Shown here piece after piece: positions 42,663-52,413 of a stretch of 64,000 nucleotides of DNA; positions within the stretch are counted from its first letter, which is position 1, and every line of letters begins with the position of its first letter. The notes below the pieces were generated by a model, which did no database searches, was not told the DNA's origin, and saw only the letters and a program-made list of their open reading frames with translations. Position numbers and translations under genes: made by a program. Source of the DNA: Acidovorax sp. 106 (GTDB taxonomy: Bacteria > Pseudomonadota > Gammaproteobacteria > Burkholderiales > Burkholderiaceae_C); the NCBI RefSeq assembly GCF_003663825.1, contig NZ_RCCC01000001.1, positions 1,496,501-1,560,500 of the forward strand, given 5' to 3'.

Positions 42663-43295
42663 TCAGCCCTTGTGCAGCCAGGTGGGCGCAATCGCCGTAC
42701 CCAGGCCTGCGCCGTAGCCCAGGTAAATGTTCAGGCCCGCCAGGGGCTCCAGGTAGCGGGCATTCTTCAGGCCGCCCGCGTCCACCACCTCAAAGCCCAT
42801 GCTGGTGGCCAGCTGCGTGGCATGCTGCTTGGCGGGTGCGCTGTCGCTGGCCACAAAAACGCTGACCTTGCGCCCGGAGCCAAAGTCGGCGCCTTCAGCC
42901 AACACGGCGGCAAACACGGTGTTGAAGCCCTTGACCAACGCGGCCTGTGGCACGGCCTTGGCAATCTCTTCAGCGGCCGAGGTGCTGTGGCCCAACGTCA
43001 GGCCCATGTAGTCCGCCGTGAGCGGGTTGGTGATGTCGATCACGGTCTGCCCGGCCTGCACATCGGCAGTGCGCAAGGCGGCCACCGCATCGGCATAGCC
43101 AGTGGCCACCACCACCACGTCAGCCCCCTGGGCGGCACCTGCCGCAGGCACGGCCACAGCGCCGGGATGGGCCGCCGCCACCTGGGCCGCCTTGGCGGCA
43201 TCGCGTGCAGCCACGCTCACTTGGTGACCGGCACCCACCAGTTGACGCACAAATGCCGAACCCATGTTGCCGGCTCCGATGACGGTGACTTTCAT
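42663..43295 (-). CDS. NADPH-dependent F420 reductase-like oxidoreductase
   Basis: 210 residues. Rossmann motif VTVIGAGNMGSAFVRQLVGAGHQV, VVVVATGYADAV, VIDITNPLTADY, and VKGFNTVFAAVLAEG, typical of the F420-oxidoreductase family, which in bacteria also includes NADP-dependent members. No ferric-reductase domain. ATG 43295 (AAGGAG upstream) chosen over the 43388 frame. It is divergent from a LysR gene, its likely regulator. Confidence 0.88.
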   Translation of the reverse strand: MKVTVIGAGNMGSAFVRQLVGAGHQVSVAARDAAKAAQVAAAHPGAVAVPAAGAAQGADVVVVATGYADAVAALRTADVQAGQTVIDITNPLTADYMGLTLGHSTSAAEEIAKAVPQAALVKGFNTVFAAVLAEGADFGSGRKVSVFVASDSAPAKQHATQLATSMGFEVVDAGGLKNARYLEPLAGLNIYLGYGAGLGTAIAPTWLHKG

Positions 43296-43414
43296 TGCAA
43301 AACTCCTTGTAAAACAGCGTGTTTGCTGCGATGGAGTGAACTGTAGGACGCCCTGCCCGCCGGATAAACCGCCCCCACCGGGACGCATTGGCCGTGAAAC
43401 AAGGACAATCAGGC

Positions 43415-44314
43415 ATGGACCGATTCATGGAAATGCAGGCCTTCGTGGCCGTGGTCGATGCGGGCAGCTTTGTGCGCGGTGCCGACGCGCTGGACCTGTC
43501 CAAGTCGGTGGTGTCGCGCGTGGTGTCTGAGCTGGAGCAGCGGCTGGGCGTGCGCCTGCTGCAGCGCACCACCCGGCGCTTATCGCTCACGCGCGAAGGT
43601 GAGCTGTTTTACGAGCGCTGCAAAGACCTGCTCGCGGGCATGCAGGATGCGGAGACCGAGGTGCGCCAGCACGCAGGTGAAGTGATGGGGGAGCTGCGGG
43701 TCAGTGCGCCGGTTACGTTCGGCCTCATGCACTTGGCGCCCTTGTGGCCGCGCTTCATGGCTCAGCACCCCCGCCTGCTGCTAGACGTGACGCTGGGCGA
43801 CCGGCTAGTCGATCTGGTGGACGAGGGCTATGACCTTGCGGTGCGCATTGCACAGCTGCCCAACTCCTCGCTGGTCAGCCGCAGGCTGGCGGCCACGCGC
43901 CTCATCCTGTGCGCCTCACCGCGTTACCTGGCCGAGCACGAAACCATCACCCACCCCAGCGACATCGCCCGCCACCCTGTCTTTGCCTACAAGCTGCTGG
44001 CCACGGGGGAGCAATGGCACTTTGATGGGCCCCAGGGGCCCTGCGTCGTCAAGATCACCCCCCGTATGCGCAGCAACAGCGGCGACTCATGCTGCGAGGC
44101 CGCCCTGCAACACCAGGGGCTGGTGCTGCAGCCCGCATTCTTGGTAGGCGAGCACCTGCGCTCTGGTGCGCTGGTGGAGGTGCTGCCAGCGTTTCGCTCC
44201 ACCGAGCTGGGCATCTACGCCGTGTACCCCAGCCGCCAGCAACTGGCGCCCAAAGTGCGCCGCATGGTGGACTTTCTGGCCGATGCCTTCCAGGCACCGC
44301 AGTGGCCGCAGTGA
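43415..44314 (+). CDS. LysR-family transcriptional regulator
   Basis: 299 residues. N-terminal winged helix (FVAVVDAGSFVRGADALDLSKSVVSRVVSELEQRLGVRLL), then a CrgA-like effector domain (LMHLAPLWPRFMAQHPRLLLDV, YDLAVRIAQLPNSSLVSRRLA). ATG 43415 fits the family start MDRFMEMQAF with AAGGA upstream. Divergent to the F420-type reductase gene across a 120-bp gap, the classic LysR-target arrangement. Confidence 0.92.
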   Translation: MDRFMEMQAFVAVVDAGSFVRGADALDLSKSVVSRVVSELEQRLGVRLLQRTTRRLSLTREGELFYERCKDLLAGMQDAETEVRQHAGEVMGELRVSAPVTFGLMHLAPLWPRFMAQHPRLLLDVTLGDRLVDLVDEGYDLAVRIAQLPNSSLVSRRLAATRLILCASPRYLAEHETITHPSDIARHPVFAYKLLATGEQWHFDGPQGPCVVKITPRMRSNSGDSCCEAALQHQGLVLQPAFLVGEHLRSGALVEVLPAFRSTELGIYAVYPSRQQLAPKVRRMVDFLADAFQAPQWPQ

Positions 44315-44359
44315 CCCCACCCGTTTCGTACATACCCGCAGCAGCAAAGCCCACGCCCC

Positions 44360-44890
44360 ATGACAGTTTTTAAAACACGCCCCCTGCAAACGACCGACCT
44401 GACCGCACTCATGGCGGTGCAACGCGCCGCCTATGGCGATGGGTTCATGGAAAGCACCGAGGTCTTTGCCCGCCGTCTGGCCAGCCCCGTGAACTGCTCG
44501 CTGGCCCTGCTGCTCGATGGCGCGCTGTGCGCCTATCTGGCGGCCTACCAGTCGGTGCAGGGCAAGGTGACGCCGTTGCATGGCGACTTTGAGCCCCCCG
44601 TGGGCACCGCGCCCGACACGCTGTACCTGCACGACATGGCCGTGCTGCCCGGCATGGCAGGCCGGGGCCTGGCGCAGCAGTTGCTGCAGCCCCTGTGGGC
44701 ACAAGCCCGTGCCACGGGCCTGCGCCACAGCACGCTGGTGTCAGTGCAAGGCTCGCAAGGGTATTGGGAGCGGCAGGGCTACGCAGTGCAGGCACTGGCC
44801 CACCCGCTGCAGCAGCAGCGCCTGGCCAGCTACGGCGACGGCGCGGTGTACATGACCCGCACCCTCTCGCTTGCCAGCTCCACACCGTAA
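44360..44890 (+). CDS. GNAT-family N-acetyltransferase
   Basis: 176 residues with acetyl-CoA motif A (LYLHDMAVLPGMAGRGLAQQLLQPLWAQA) and motif B near QGSQGYWERQGYAVQ. The substrate cannot be told. It lies 45 bp after the LysR gene. Confidence 0.9.
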   Translation: MTVFKTRPLQTTDLTALMAVQRAAYGDGFMESTEVFARRLASPVNCSLALLLDGALCAYLAAYQSVQGKVTPLHGDFEPPVGTAPDTLYLHDMAVLPGMAGRGLAQQLLQPLWAQARATGLRHSTLVSVQGSQGYWERQGYAVQALAHPLQQQRLASYGDGAVYMTRTLSLASSTP

Positions 44891-44925
44891 GAACACCGCA
44901 ACACCCTGTGGTCATAATGGGCCAC

Positions 44926-45408
44926 ATGCCAAACCGCTGGAAACCCAACGTCACCGTGGCCGCCCTCATCGAGCGTGATGGGCGCTTTTTGCTGGTGGAA
45001 GAAGAGACCACAGACGGTCTCAAACTCAACAACCCCGCAGGCCACCTGGACCCTGGCGAATCGCCCGAACAGGCCTGCGCCCGCGAGGTGCTGGAGGAAA
45101 CTGCGCACGACTTTGTGCCCACCGCCCTCATTGGCGTGTACCTCAACCGCTTCACCAAAACCCGCACGGGCGACGACCTGACCTACATGCGCTTTGCCTT
45201 TGCCGGCACGCTGGGCACACACCACGGCTGGCGCTCGCTGGACGCAGGCATTGTCCGCACCCTGTGGATGACCCCCGACGAAATCCGCGCCTGCCCCGAG
45301 CGGCACCGCAGCCCGCTGCTGCTGGCGTGCCTGGAGGACTACCTGGCAGGCCAGCGCCACCCGCTCACGCTGGTGCACACCGACCCGTCTGTGACGGCCC
45401 CCCGGTAG
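44926..45408 (+). CDS. Nudix hydrolase (NudJ-like)
   Basis: About 160 residues with a Nudix box GHLDPGESPEQACAREVLEET (G-x5-E-x7-REVLEE), ending AHDF instead of the usual G-hydrophobic. The start MPNRWKPNVTVAALIERDGRFLLVEEE is typical of NudJ-type thiamine pyrophosphate / nucleotide phosphatases. ATG 44917 is an equal alternative. It follows the GNAT gene by 35 bp. Confidence 0.9.
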   Translation: MPNRWKPNVTVAALIERDGRFLLVEEETTDGLKLNNPAGHLDPGESPEQACAREVLEETAHDFVPTALIGVYLNRFTKTRTGDDLTYMRFAFAGTLGTHHGWRSLDAGIVRTLWMTPDEIRACPERHRSPLLLACLEDYLAGQRHPLTLVHTDPSVTAPR

Positions 45409-45439
45409 GCCCTGCGCCGAGCCCTGGCGGGGGCTGCAC

Positions 45440-46414
45440 TCAGTCCATCGAGATCTTGCGCTCCTTGATGGTGGCGGCCCACTGCGCAGACTCTTTCTTC
45501 ATGAAGGCCGCCAGCTCCGCCCGCGTGGTGGGCTGGGGCGTGAGGCCGTGCTTGTTCAGCGCCTCTTTCACGCCCGGGTCGTTCAACACTTTCACGATCT
45601 CCTGGTTCCAGCGATCGAGCAGCGGCGCAGGCGTTTTGCCCGGGGCCACAAAGGCATACCAGTTGAGCGCCTCAAAGCCCGGAAAGCCCGATTCCGCCAC
45701 GGTGGGAATGTTGGGCAAATAGGCCGGGCGGGTGAGCCCCGTGGTGGCCAGCGGGATCAGCTTGCCAGACTCCACATGCGGCAGCGCAGTGGGGGGCGCC
45801 GCAAAGTACGAGGTCACGCGCTCGCCCAGCAAATCCTGCAGCGCCGGGGCTCCGCCCTTGTAAGGCACATGGGTCATGTCGATGCCCGCGCGCTGGTTGA
45901 ACAACTCGCCCGCCAGGTGCGATGCCGAGCCCGCGCCGGTGGAGGCAAAGTCCACGCTGCCGGGCTTCTTTTTGGACAGCTGCACAAACTCGGCCAGCGT
46001 CTTCACGCCAGCGCCTTTGTGCACCACCAGCACGTTGGGGAAGTTAACCCCGCCCGAGACCGGGGCCAGGTCTTTGAACGGGTCGTAGGTCACCTTCATC
46101 AGGTGCGGCGCAATGGTCAGCGGCCCCACCGAACCCAGCAGCAGCACCGTGCCATCGGGCGCCGCATTGGCCACAAACTGGTGGGCGATGTTGCCGCCCG
46201 CACCGCCCTTGTTGTCCACCACCACCGACTGGCCGGTGTTCTCACCCAGCTTCTTGGCAATCAGGCGTGCTGCGGCATCGGCAGCGCCGCCTGCCGCAAA
46301 GCCCACGACGAGCGTGACGGGCTTTTTGGGCGGAAAGTCTTGCGCCGCAGCGCCAAAGGTCAAGGGAACGGTGGCCAGCGCCAGGGCGCAGTGCAGCAGG
46401 GTGCGTTTGTTCAT
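45440..46414 (-). CDS. Bug-family tripartite tricarboxylate transporter substrate-binding protein
   Basis: 324 residues with a signal peptide (cleavage near AAAQ-DF) and the Bug fold: VTLVVGFAAGGAADAAARLIAKKLGE, VVVDNKGGAGGNIAHQFVA, HVPYKGGAPALQDLLG, PNIPTVAESGFPGFEA. These periplasmic proteins bind carboxylates. ATG 46414 has GGAG upstream. Its closeness to tcuB-tcuA suggests it captures tricarballylate or citrate (inference); no TctA/TctB permease is present in the window. Confidence 0.94.
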   Translation of the reverse strand: MNKRTLLHCALALATVPLTFGAAAQDFPPKKPVTLVVGFAAGGAADAAARLIAKKLGENTGQSVVVDNKGGAGGNIAHQFVANAAPDGTVLLLGSVGPLTIAPHLMKVTYDPFKDLAPVSGGVNFPNVLVVHKGAGVKTLAEFVQLSKKKPGSVDFASTGAGSASHLAGELFNQRAGIDMTHVPYKGGAPALQDLLGERVTSYFAAPPTALPHVESGKLIPLATTGLTRPAYLPNIPTVAESGFPGFEALNWYAFVAPGKTPAPLLDRWNQEIVKVLNDPGVKEALNKHGLTPQPTTRAELAAFMKKESAQWAATIKERKISMD

Positions 46415-46460
46415 CGGGGTCTCCTTCATCGTGGATGGTTTTTTGATGGGTCATGGGCTC

Positions 46461-46574
46461 AGAGCGGCTCACAAAACTCAGCGAAGTGACCCTGGCTAGG
46501 CGTTTCGCCGCAGGCAGTACAAGCGGTACGACAAGGCGAGACAACGACGTCAGGGGAGTTTTGTGGGTCGCTCT
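46461..46574. repeat. Hairpin-forming dispersed element, copy 2
   Basis: Bounded by AGAGCGGCTCACAAAACTC (46461-46479) and GAGTTTTGTGGGTCGCTCT (46556-46574), a 19-bp inverted repeat with two mismatches. The core matches the element at 706-806. A small hairpin (AGTAC-AAGCG-GTACG) lies inside. It ends at the stop codon of tcuB. Confidence 0.6.
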
Positions 46575-47755
46575 TAGTCGGCGCCCAGGCCAATGGGGTT
46601 GGGCTGGCGCTTCTCTACCGCGTGGCGCAGCAGCGATGCGGTGCGGAAGATGCCGTGCGCAAACTTTCCGTAGGGCAACGTGGCAAACAGCGCCATCACC
46701 GCGCCGAGGTGCAGGCACAGCAGCAGCGGCAGGGCCGCACTGCCGCGCGCTGCCCACAGGGCCAGGCCGCTGGTGGCGGTGAGGAACAGCAGCGCAATGA
46801 AGGCGCGGTCCATGGGCTTTTGTGCCGCATCGCCATGCTGGGGGTGGCGGCGCAAGTTCAGCCGCCACAGGCCTGCGGTGCCGATGGCCAGACTGATGCC
46901 GCCCACGCCGCCTAGCAGCTTGGGCAGGCTAGGCAGGTCATAAGGCGCAGGCACGCCCAGCAGGTAGTGGTACAGCGTGGCCACGCTGGTGGCCGCAAAG
47001 CACAGAATGAAGCCGTAGAACGTGAGGTGGTGCATGCGCCGGCGCGAGAGGGTGTAGGCATCGTCCTCGTTGTGGCAGCCCTCGCCGTGGCCACCGTCCA
47101 GGTATTTGAGGCGCAGTACCGCACCAGTGGCCTCGGCCGTTGCGGGCGCGCTCAACGGCGCGCCACTGGTGGCGGGCGTCACGTCGCGCCAGAAGCGGCG
47201 CACGCCCAGGCCCAAGGCCAGCACGGCAAACAGGAACACGGGCGCAAACAGGCCCACCAGCAGGTTGTGGGGGAAGATGCCGTAGAAGCCACCCGCTGGC
47301 GATTGCCACAGCGCGCTGACGTCCTGGCCATGCAGCCCCACAGCCAGCAGCAAGAACAGCGTGAGCCCCGCCACCAAGGCTAGCACCAGGGTCAAGCCAT
47401 TGCGCTGGTAGAGCTGGCCCAGCGCAGGGGGCCAGGCGTAGTCGGCATAGGTTTGCCCACGCACCTGGGCCATGGCCTGCGGCACGTTCACCGCAAACTC
47501 GTGCGGCGGCGCGTACTGGCAGGCGTGCAGGCAGGCGCCGCAGTTGTGGCACAGGTTGGCGATGAAGTGGATGTCGGCCTTGCCAAACTCCAGCCGCCGC
47601 GTCATGGCCGGGAAGACGGCGCAAAAGCCTTCGCAGTAGCGGCAGGCGTTGCAGATCTGCAGCTGGCGGGCCACTTCAGACTCGGGGGCCGACAGCACGA
47701 TGTCGCCGTTGGCCAGCGCCTTGGCGTCGCGGGTCAGGGCTTCAAGCGCTTGCAT
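46574..47755 (-). CDS. tcuB: Tricarballylate utilisation 4Fe-4S membrane protein TcuB
   Basis: 393 residues. The N-terminus has two 4Fe-4S motifs ([15 protein letters not shown] and [16 protein letters not shown]), followed by six or so transmembrane helices ([41 protein letters not shown] and later) with heme/quinone-type histidines. TcuB reoxidises the FADH2 of TcuA, delivering electrons to quinone. Its start overlaps the tcuA stop by 14 nt. Confidence 0.95.
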   Translation of the reverse strand: MQALEALTRDAKALANGDIVLSAPESEVARQLQICNACRYCEGFCAVFPAMTRRLEFGKADIHFIANLCHNCGACLHACQYAPPHEFAVNVPQAMAQVRGQTYADYAWPPALGQLYQRNGLTLVLALVAGLTLFLLLAVGLHGQDVSALWQSPAGGFYGIFPHNLLVGLFAPVFLFAVLALGLGVRRFWRDVTPATSGAPLSAPATAEATGAVLRLKYLDGGHGEGCHNEDDAYTLSRRRMHHLTFYGFILCFAATSVATLYHYLLGVPAPYDLPSLPKLLGGVGGISLAIGTAGLWRLNLRRHPQHGDAAQKPMDRAFIALLFLTATSGLALWAARGSAALPLLLCLHLGAVMALFATLPYGKFAHGIFRTASLLRHAVEKRQPNPIGLGAD

Positions 47756-49205
47756 TAGTTACTCCTGTTTTTGTAGCTGCTGGCGCTTTATGGATAAGCG
47801 CTGGAGACTGTTTTGATGCCAAAGCCGCCTGCGTGCCTGCAATGCGGCCAAACGCGGTGCCAATGCTCATGCCCACACCGGCGGTGTAGCCCTTGCCCAG
47901 CACGTTGCCCGCCATCATTTCGCCCGCCACAAACAGGTTGGGGCTGGGCACGTTGTTGAAGCGCACGGCGGCGGTGTCGTCGGTGTGCAGGCCCAGGTAC
48001 GTGAAGGTGACGCCGGGCTTGAGTGCGTAGCCGTAGAACGGGCCAGTGTCGATGGGGCGGGCCCAGTGCGTTTTGGCGGGCGCCACGCCTTCGGTGTGGC
48101 AGTCGTCCAGCGCGGTGTGATCGAACTGGCCCACGCGGCAGGCAGCGTTGTAGGCATCGAGCGTGCGGGTGAACGTATCCACAGGCAAGCCTAGCTTTTG
48201 TGCCAGCTCGGGCAGGGTGTCGGCTTTGACGCCCGGGAACACAGGCGGCATGAAGCGGCCGATGGCCTTGCTGTCGATGATCGAGTAACCAACTTGCCCT
48301 GGCTGCTGCGCCACCAGGCGGCCCCAGATGGCGTAGCGCTTGGGCCAGAAGTCCTCGCCCTCGTCATAAAAACGCTCGCCATTGCGGTTGACCACCACGC
48401 CCAGCGACACGCAGTCGATGCGCGTGCAGATGCCGCCGTCAAACAAAGGCGCGCGGGCGTCGATGGCCACCATGTGCGCCTGGGTGGGGTCGCCAATGCG
48501 GTCTGCGCCGTGGTCGTCGAGCAGGTGCTTGAGCAACACGCCCTTGTTGTAGGCCGTGCCGCGGATCAGGAAGTTGTCCGCAGGCCACTCACCGCGCTCG
48601 TTCTGGCCCCAAGCCTCGCGCAGCCATTCGCGGTTCGATTCAAACCCGCCTGCGGCCAGCACACAGGCCTTGGCCGTGATGCGCTCACGCTGGCCGTTGA
48701 CGGTGCAATGCGCGGCCACAAAACGGCCGTTCTCCACCTCGATGCGGTCCACGGGCGATTCGTAGCGAATCTGCACGCCCAGCTTTTCCGCGCTGCGGTA
48801 GTAGGCATTGACCAGCGCCTTGCCACCGCCCATGAAGAACGCATTGGTGCGCGCCACGTGCAGCGCACCCGACAGCGGCGGCTGGAAGTGCACGCCGTGG
48901 CTGCGCATCCAGTCGCGGCAGGTGCTCGATTCCCGAATCACCAGGCGCGCCAGGTGTTCGTTGGTCAGCCCGCCCGTCACCTTGAGCAGGTCTTGCCAAA
49001 ACTCTTCTTCGGGGTAGGCATCGACCAGCACGTCTTGCGGCGCATCGTGCATGCAGCGCAGGTTGCGCGTGTGGCCCGAGTTGCCGCCGCGCCACTCGCG
49101 CGGGGCCGACTCAAGCAGCAGCACGCTGGCCCCGGCCTCGCGGGCCATCAGCGCAGCGCAAAGGGCAGCGTTGCCGCCGCCAATCACCAAAACATCGGGG
49201 TGCAT
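47742..49205 (-). CDS. tcuA: FAD-dependent tricarballylate dehydrogenase TcuA
   Basis: 487 residues. FAD Rossmann motif [30 protein letters not shown], and C-terminal [25 protein letters not shown] of the fumarate-reductase-like flavoproteins. It oxidises tricarballylate to cis-aconitate. ATG 49205 is the family start; the frame to 49337 is not conserved. The last roughly 25 residues ([16 protein letters not shown] onward) are encoded by a dispersed repeat, so the C-terminus is probably extended compared with relatives. It overlaps tcuB. Confidence 0.95.
   Translation of the reverse strand: MHPDVLVIGGGNAALCAALMAREAGASVLLLESAPREWRGGNSGHTRNLRCMHDAPQDVLVDAYPEEEFWQDLLKVTGGLTNEHLARLVIRESSTCRDWMRSHGVHFQPPLSGALHVARTNAFFMGGGKALVNAYYRSAEKLGVQIRYESPVDRIEVENGRFVAAHCTVNGQRERITAKACVLAAGGFESNREWLREAWGQNERGEWPADNFLIRGTAYNKGVLLKHLLDDHGADRIGDPTQAHMVAIDARAPLFDGGICTRIDCVSLGVVVNRNGERFYDEGEDFWPKRYAIWGRLVAQQPGQVGYSIIDSKAIGRFMPPVFPGVKADTLPELAQKLGLPVDTFTRTLDAYNAACRVGQFDHTALDDCHTEGVAPAKTHWARPIDTGPFYGYALKPGVTFTYLGLHTDDTAAVRFNNVPSPNLFVAGEMMAGNVLGKGYTAGVGMSIGTAFGRIAGTQAALASKQSPALIHKAPAATKTGVTNASA
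47766..47814. repeat. Comamonadaceae-type repeat forming the tcuA 3' coding end
   Basis: TTTTTGTAGCTGCTGGCGCT and ATAAGCGCTGGAGACTGTTTT make a full hairpin unit (minus one outer arm), lying entirely inside the tcuA frame just before its stop and the tcuB start. Confidence 0.8.
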
Positions 49206-49345
49206 TTGCAGTTCTTCTTTGCATTCATGGGTGGCCTGAATGTAGGAAGAACCCCGCTGCCTGTGCAGGGCCTGCACAGGCATGGCCCCATCACGGATCG
49301 TGATGGGTTGGGTGGTGGCTCCGGTGCTTCTTGCCATGCTCCCAC

Positions 49346-49403
49346 CGTTCGGGCTGAGCCTGTCGAAGCCTTGCGAGCGCTTCGACGGGCTCAGCGTGAA
49401 TGG
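49346..49403. repeat. Inverted pair of the TTCGACAGGCTCAG repeat
   Basis: CGTTCGGGCTGAGCCTGTCG (49346) and TTCGACGGGCTCAGCGTGAA (49381) in opposite orientation, 10 bp apart, forming a hairpin. It lies in the 342-bp gap between tcuA and its LysR gene. Confidence 0.8.
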
Positions 49404-49430
49404 TGTGGAAAGGCCTGGCGGGACCGTTGT

Positions 49431-49518
49431 GTAGGTCGGGTTAGCGCAGCGTAACCCGACGCCAACGCGGCGTGCCCTGCGGGCGTCGGGTTACGCCCTG
49501 CGGGCTAACCCGACCTAC
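49431..49518. repeat. 88-bp palindromic element with GTAGGTCGGGTTAG ends
   Basis: Ends GTAGGTCGGGTTAG (49431) and CTAACCCGACCTAC (49505-49518) are perfect inverted repeats; the interior has nested GCGTAACCCGACG / CGTCGGGTTACGC arms and GCCCTGCGGGC. This looks like a MITE or REP-type element. It is in the promoter region shared by tcuA and the LysR gene. Confidence 0.75.
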
Positions 49519-49547
49519 GAGGGATGGGGGGCATGTCAGAACTGGCG

Positions 49548-50480
49548 TCAGACAAGCCTTGCGCCGATCCACCGGCCCGACTGCACCAGCTCGCGCACGC
49601 AGTCGCCCAACACCACGCGCGCGGCCAGGGCAGCGGGCGAGAGTTCGTCGTCCGACAAGCTGCACAGCGCCGCAGGCCGAAAGGCGGGGCCGTCTGCAAT
49701 CTCGGCCAGCACAAAGCGCTCGGCAGCATCGGCATAGCGGCCCACCGCCGCCCAGGGTTGGATGGTGCTGCCCAGACCCATGTCCACCGCGTCCATCAAC
49801 AGCGCCAGCGAGTCAATCTCCATGGCCATGCGCGGCACCACGCGCGCCTGGGCAAAGGCCGCATCCAGCCGGCTGCGCAGGCCGTGCGGGCCGGTGGGCA
49901 AGATCAGGGGTTCATCGGCCAGCTGCGCCAGCGCCACCTTGCGCCGCAGCGCGGGTTTGCGCACGCCGCGCTGGGCAGAGCGTATGAGGAACAACCGCTC
50001 CTCCAGCAGCGGCAGCACACTCCAGCGGCGCGCGGGCTGGGTGTCGAACAGCACAGCTAGATCAAGCTGGCGGGCATTGAGCATGTTGGAGAGGTGGCCC
50101 GACAAGCTGCCCACCATGTGCAGCCGCACATCGGGATAACGCTCGTGCATGGCGCGCATCAGCGGCACGCCCAGCACCGAGGCCGTGGTGGGCGATAGGC
50201 CCACGCTCACACTGCCCGTGAGCCGCGCCTGCTGCGCCGCCCGCGCCGCCTGGTCGGCATGGCGCAGGGCCAGTTGCGCCTCGCGAAAAAACGCCAGCCC
50301 CGCCTCCGTCGGCACTGCGCCTTTGGAGGTGCGCTGCAGCAGCCGGGTGCTCAGCTCACCCTCCAGCCGACTGATCTGCTGGCTCAGCGCCGACTGCACC
50401 ATGTCCAGATCGGCCGCCGCCCGGCCCATGGAGCCGAGTTCGACAATGCGAACGAAATAGCGGAGTTGGCGGAGTTCCAT
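49548..50480 (-). CDS. LysR-family regulator (TcuR/Nac-like) of the tcu locus
   Basis: 310 residues. Winged helix MELRQLRYFVRIVELGSMGRAAADLDMVQSALSQQISRLEGEL, then a periplasmic-binding-like effector domain. TcuR regulates tcuABC in Salmonella, and this gene lies upstream of tcuA on the same strand, so it is the likely tricarballylate sensor (context inference). The two are separated by repeat elements, so they are probably separate transcripts. Confidence 0.88.
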   Translation of the reverse strand: MELRQLRYFVRIVELGSMGRAAADLDMVQSALSQQISRLEGELSTRLLQRTSKGAVPTEAGLAFFREAQLALRHADQAARAAQQARLTGSVSVGLSPTTASVLGVPLMRAMHERYPDVRLHMVGSLSGHLSNMLNARQLDLAVLFDTQPARRWSVLPLLEERLFLIRSAQRGVRKPALRRKVALAQLADEPLILPTGPHGLRSRLDAAFAQARVVPRMAMEIDSLALLMDAVDMGLGSTIQPWAAVGRYADAAERFVLAEIADGPAFRPAALCSLSDDELSPAALAARVVLGDCVRELVQSGRWIGARLV

Positions 50481-50541
50481 GGGAGTCGTTATCGCCTCAG
50501 GTCGTTGTCACTGACGGGGTCGCGCTGATACTGCAGCGGGT

Positions 50542-51105
50542 CTACTGCCTCTGCGCCCCCTGAGGCGGCATCCCATTTTTGCGAAGGTATCCCGCAAACT
50601 CCTCTCCCAATTGACGAGAGGTCTTTGTCGGCTCAATGCCCTTACCTGCAAAGAAGTAGCGTCGTCCCCACTCTTCCTTGCCAAACTTAAGTTGTTGACC
50701 AGAATAGGTCACAGGCAAGACCGTCGCGACCAAAGAGAGGTTGCTCTTTTCGTCCAGTTTCCAGAAGACTTGCGCAAGGTGCGAATAAGCACCAGGGCGC
50801 TTTCCCAGCGTGGACGCAATGACCTTTTGGCCTTCTGGGCCAGCAGGAAGTTCCTGCACGTGGGCGACATTGCCTTGCCTCTCAAGCTCTTGTTTCATGG
50901 CAGCCGCGAAGGTACGCACTTCTTGCCCCATTCCTGCATTGAGCGGAGCGCTATTCGTGCTGTCATTCATCGAGTTCGATGTGACGATCAAAATCTCACC
51001 TTGGGTTCGCACCCGGTCAGCCGAAGTTTGCGCAGGGCCTGCACATGCAGCCAGCAGCGCGGCGCAAAAAAGCGCGAAAAGAACGTTCCTGAATCTGGTT
51101 TTCAT
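50542..51105 (-). CDS. Putative lipoprotein of unknown function, low GC
   Basis: 187 residues: MKTRFRNVLFALFCAALLAACAG is a lipoprotein signal with lipobox LAAC. The mature part has no domain I recognise (GEILIVTSNSMNDS, GQEVRTFAAAMKQELE, FGKEEWGRRYFFAGKGIE). Visibly lower GC and different codon use from its neighbours suggest horizontal acquisition. ATG 51105 chosen for the signal peptide; the frame opens to 51318 in the mnmA promoter. Confidence 0.75.
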   Translation of the reverse strand: MKTRFRNVLFALFCAALLAACAGPAQTSADRVRTQGEILIVTSNSMNDSTNSAPLNAGMGQEVRTFAAAMKQELERQGNVAHVQELPAGPEGQKVIASTLGKRPGAYSHLAQVFWKLDEKSNLSLVATVLPVTYSGQQLKFGKEEWGRRYFFAGKGIEPTKTSRQLGEEFAGYLRKNGMPPQGAQRQ

Positions 51106-51253
51106 AAGCCTGTGGAATAGATGGGTAGACGCTGGTCTGCAATCAACAAATGACGGTGAATCGTAAGCCCTTTGCGCGCTATGCCCCACCACAGACCCAG
51201 CGTTCTGCACTCCTTCACCAGCCCCTGAGCGCCAAAAAAATACAATCCCCCCA

Positions 51254-52390
51254 ATGACTGCCTCTACCAAACAGCGCGTTGTCGTCGGCCTCTCGGGAGG
51301 CGTGGACTCCGCCGTCACTGCCTACCTGCTCAAACAACAGGGCCACGAAGTGGTCGGCATCTTCATGAAGAACTGGGAAGATGACGACGACAGTGAGTAC
51401 TGCTCGTCCAACATCGACTTTGTGGACGCTGCCGCCGTGGCCGATGTGATTGGCATCGAGATCGAACACGTCAACTTCGCGGCCGACTACAAGGACCGGG
51501 TGTTTGCCGAGTTTCTGCGCGAATACCAGGCCGGGCGCACGCCCAACCCCGATGTGCTGTGCAATGCCGAGATCAAGTTCAAAGCCTTTTTGGACCACGC
51601 CATGCGCCTGGGGGCCGAGAAGATCGCTACGGGCCACTATGCCCGCATGCGCCACAACCCGGCCACGGGCCTGCATGAGCTGCTCAAGGGCCTCGACCCC
51701 AGCAAGGACCAGAGCTACTTTTTGCACCGCCTGAACCAGGCACAGCTGTCCAAAACGCTGTTCCCTGTGGGCGAGCTGCACAAGACCGAGGTGCGCCGCA
51801 TTGCTGAAGAGATTGGCCTGCCCAACGCCAAGAAGAAGGATTCGACCGGCATCTGCTTCATTGGCGAGCGGCCGTTTCGCGAGTTTTTGAACCGCTACAT
51901 CAGCCACGCGCCCGGCCCCATCCTGGACGACCGGGGGCGCAAGCTGGGCCAGCATGTGGGCTTGTCGTTCTACACGCTGGGCCAGCGCCAGGGCCTGGGC
52001 ATTGGCGGTATCAAGGAAAAGGGCGCCCAGCGTGGCGGCGGCGCGCACGAGCCCTGGTTTGTGGCCCGCAAAGACCTGGAGAAGAACACCCTGCGCGTGG
52101 TGCAGGGGCACGACCACCCCTGGCTGCTGTCGCACCGGCTGGTGGCGCAGGACGTGAGCTGGTGTGCAGGCCATGCGCCCACACCCGGCGCCTATGCCGC
52201 CAAAACCCGCTACCGCCAGCAGGATGCGGCCTGCGCCCTGACCGCCGCCCCCGAGGGCTTTGCCCTGGACTTTGCCGATGCGCAATGGGCGGTGACACCG
52301 GGCCAGAGTGCGGTGCTGTATGACGGGGAGGTGTGTTTGGGGGGTGGGGTGATCAATGCGGTGGAGCACCCGGTGGAGGCCGTCCGCTGA
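51254..52390 (+). CDS. mnmA: tRNA-specific 2-thiouridylase MnmA
   Basis: 378 residues. PP-loop [21 protein letters not shown] binds ATP; the catalytic cysteines lie in [12 protein letters not shown] and [13 protein letters not shown]-terminal barrel with GLGIGG. It thiolates U34 of Lys, Glu and Gln tRNAs. ATG 51254 is standard. The gene is monocistronic, divergent from the lipoprotein gene. Confidence 0.96.
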   Translation: MTASTKQRVVVGLSGGVDSAVTAYLLKQQGHEVVGIFMKNWEDDDDSEYCSSNIDFVDAAAVADVIGIEIEHVNFAADYKDRVFAEFLREYQAGRTPNPDVLCNAEIKFKAFLDHAMRLGAEKIATGHYARMRHNPATGLHELLKGLDPSKDQSYFLHRLNQAQLSKTLFPVGELHKTEVRRIAEEIGLPNAKKKDSTGICFIGERPFREFLNRYISHAPGPILDDRGRKLGQHVGLSFYTLGQRQGLGIGGIKEKGAQRGGGAHEPWFVARKDLEKNTLRVVQGHDHPWLLSHRLVAQDVSWCAGHAPTPGAYAAKTRYRQQDAACALTAAPEGFALDFADAQWAVTPGQSAVLYDGEVCLGGGVINAVEHPVEAVR

Positions 52391-52413
52391 GGGGATGGCG
52401 CGCTGCGCAGAGC

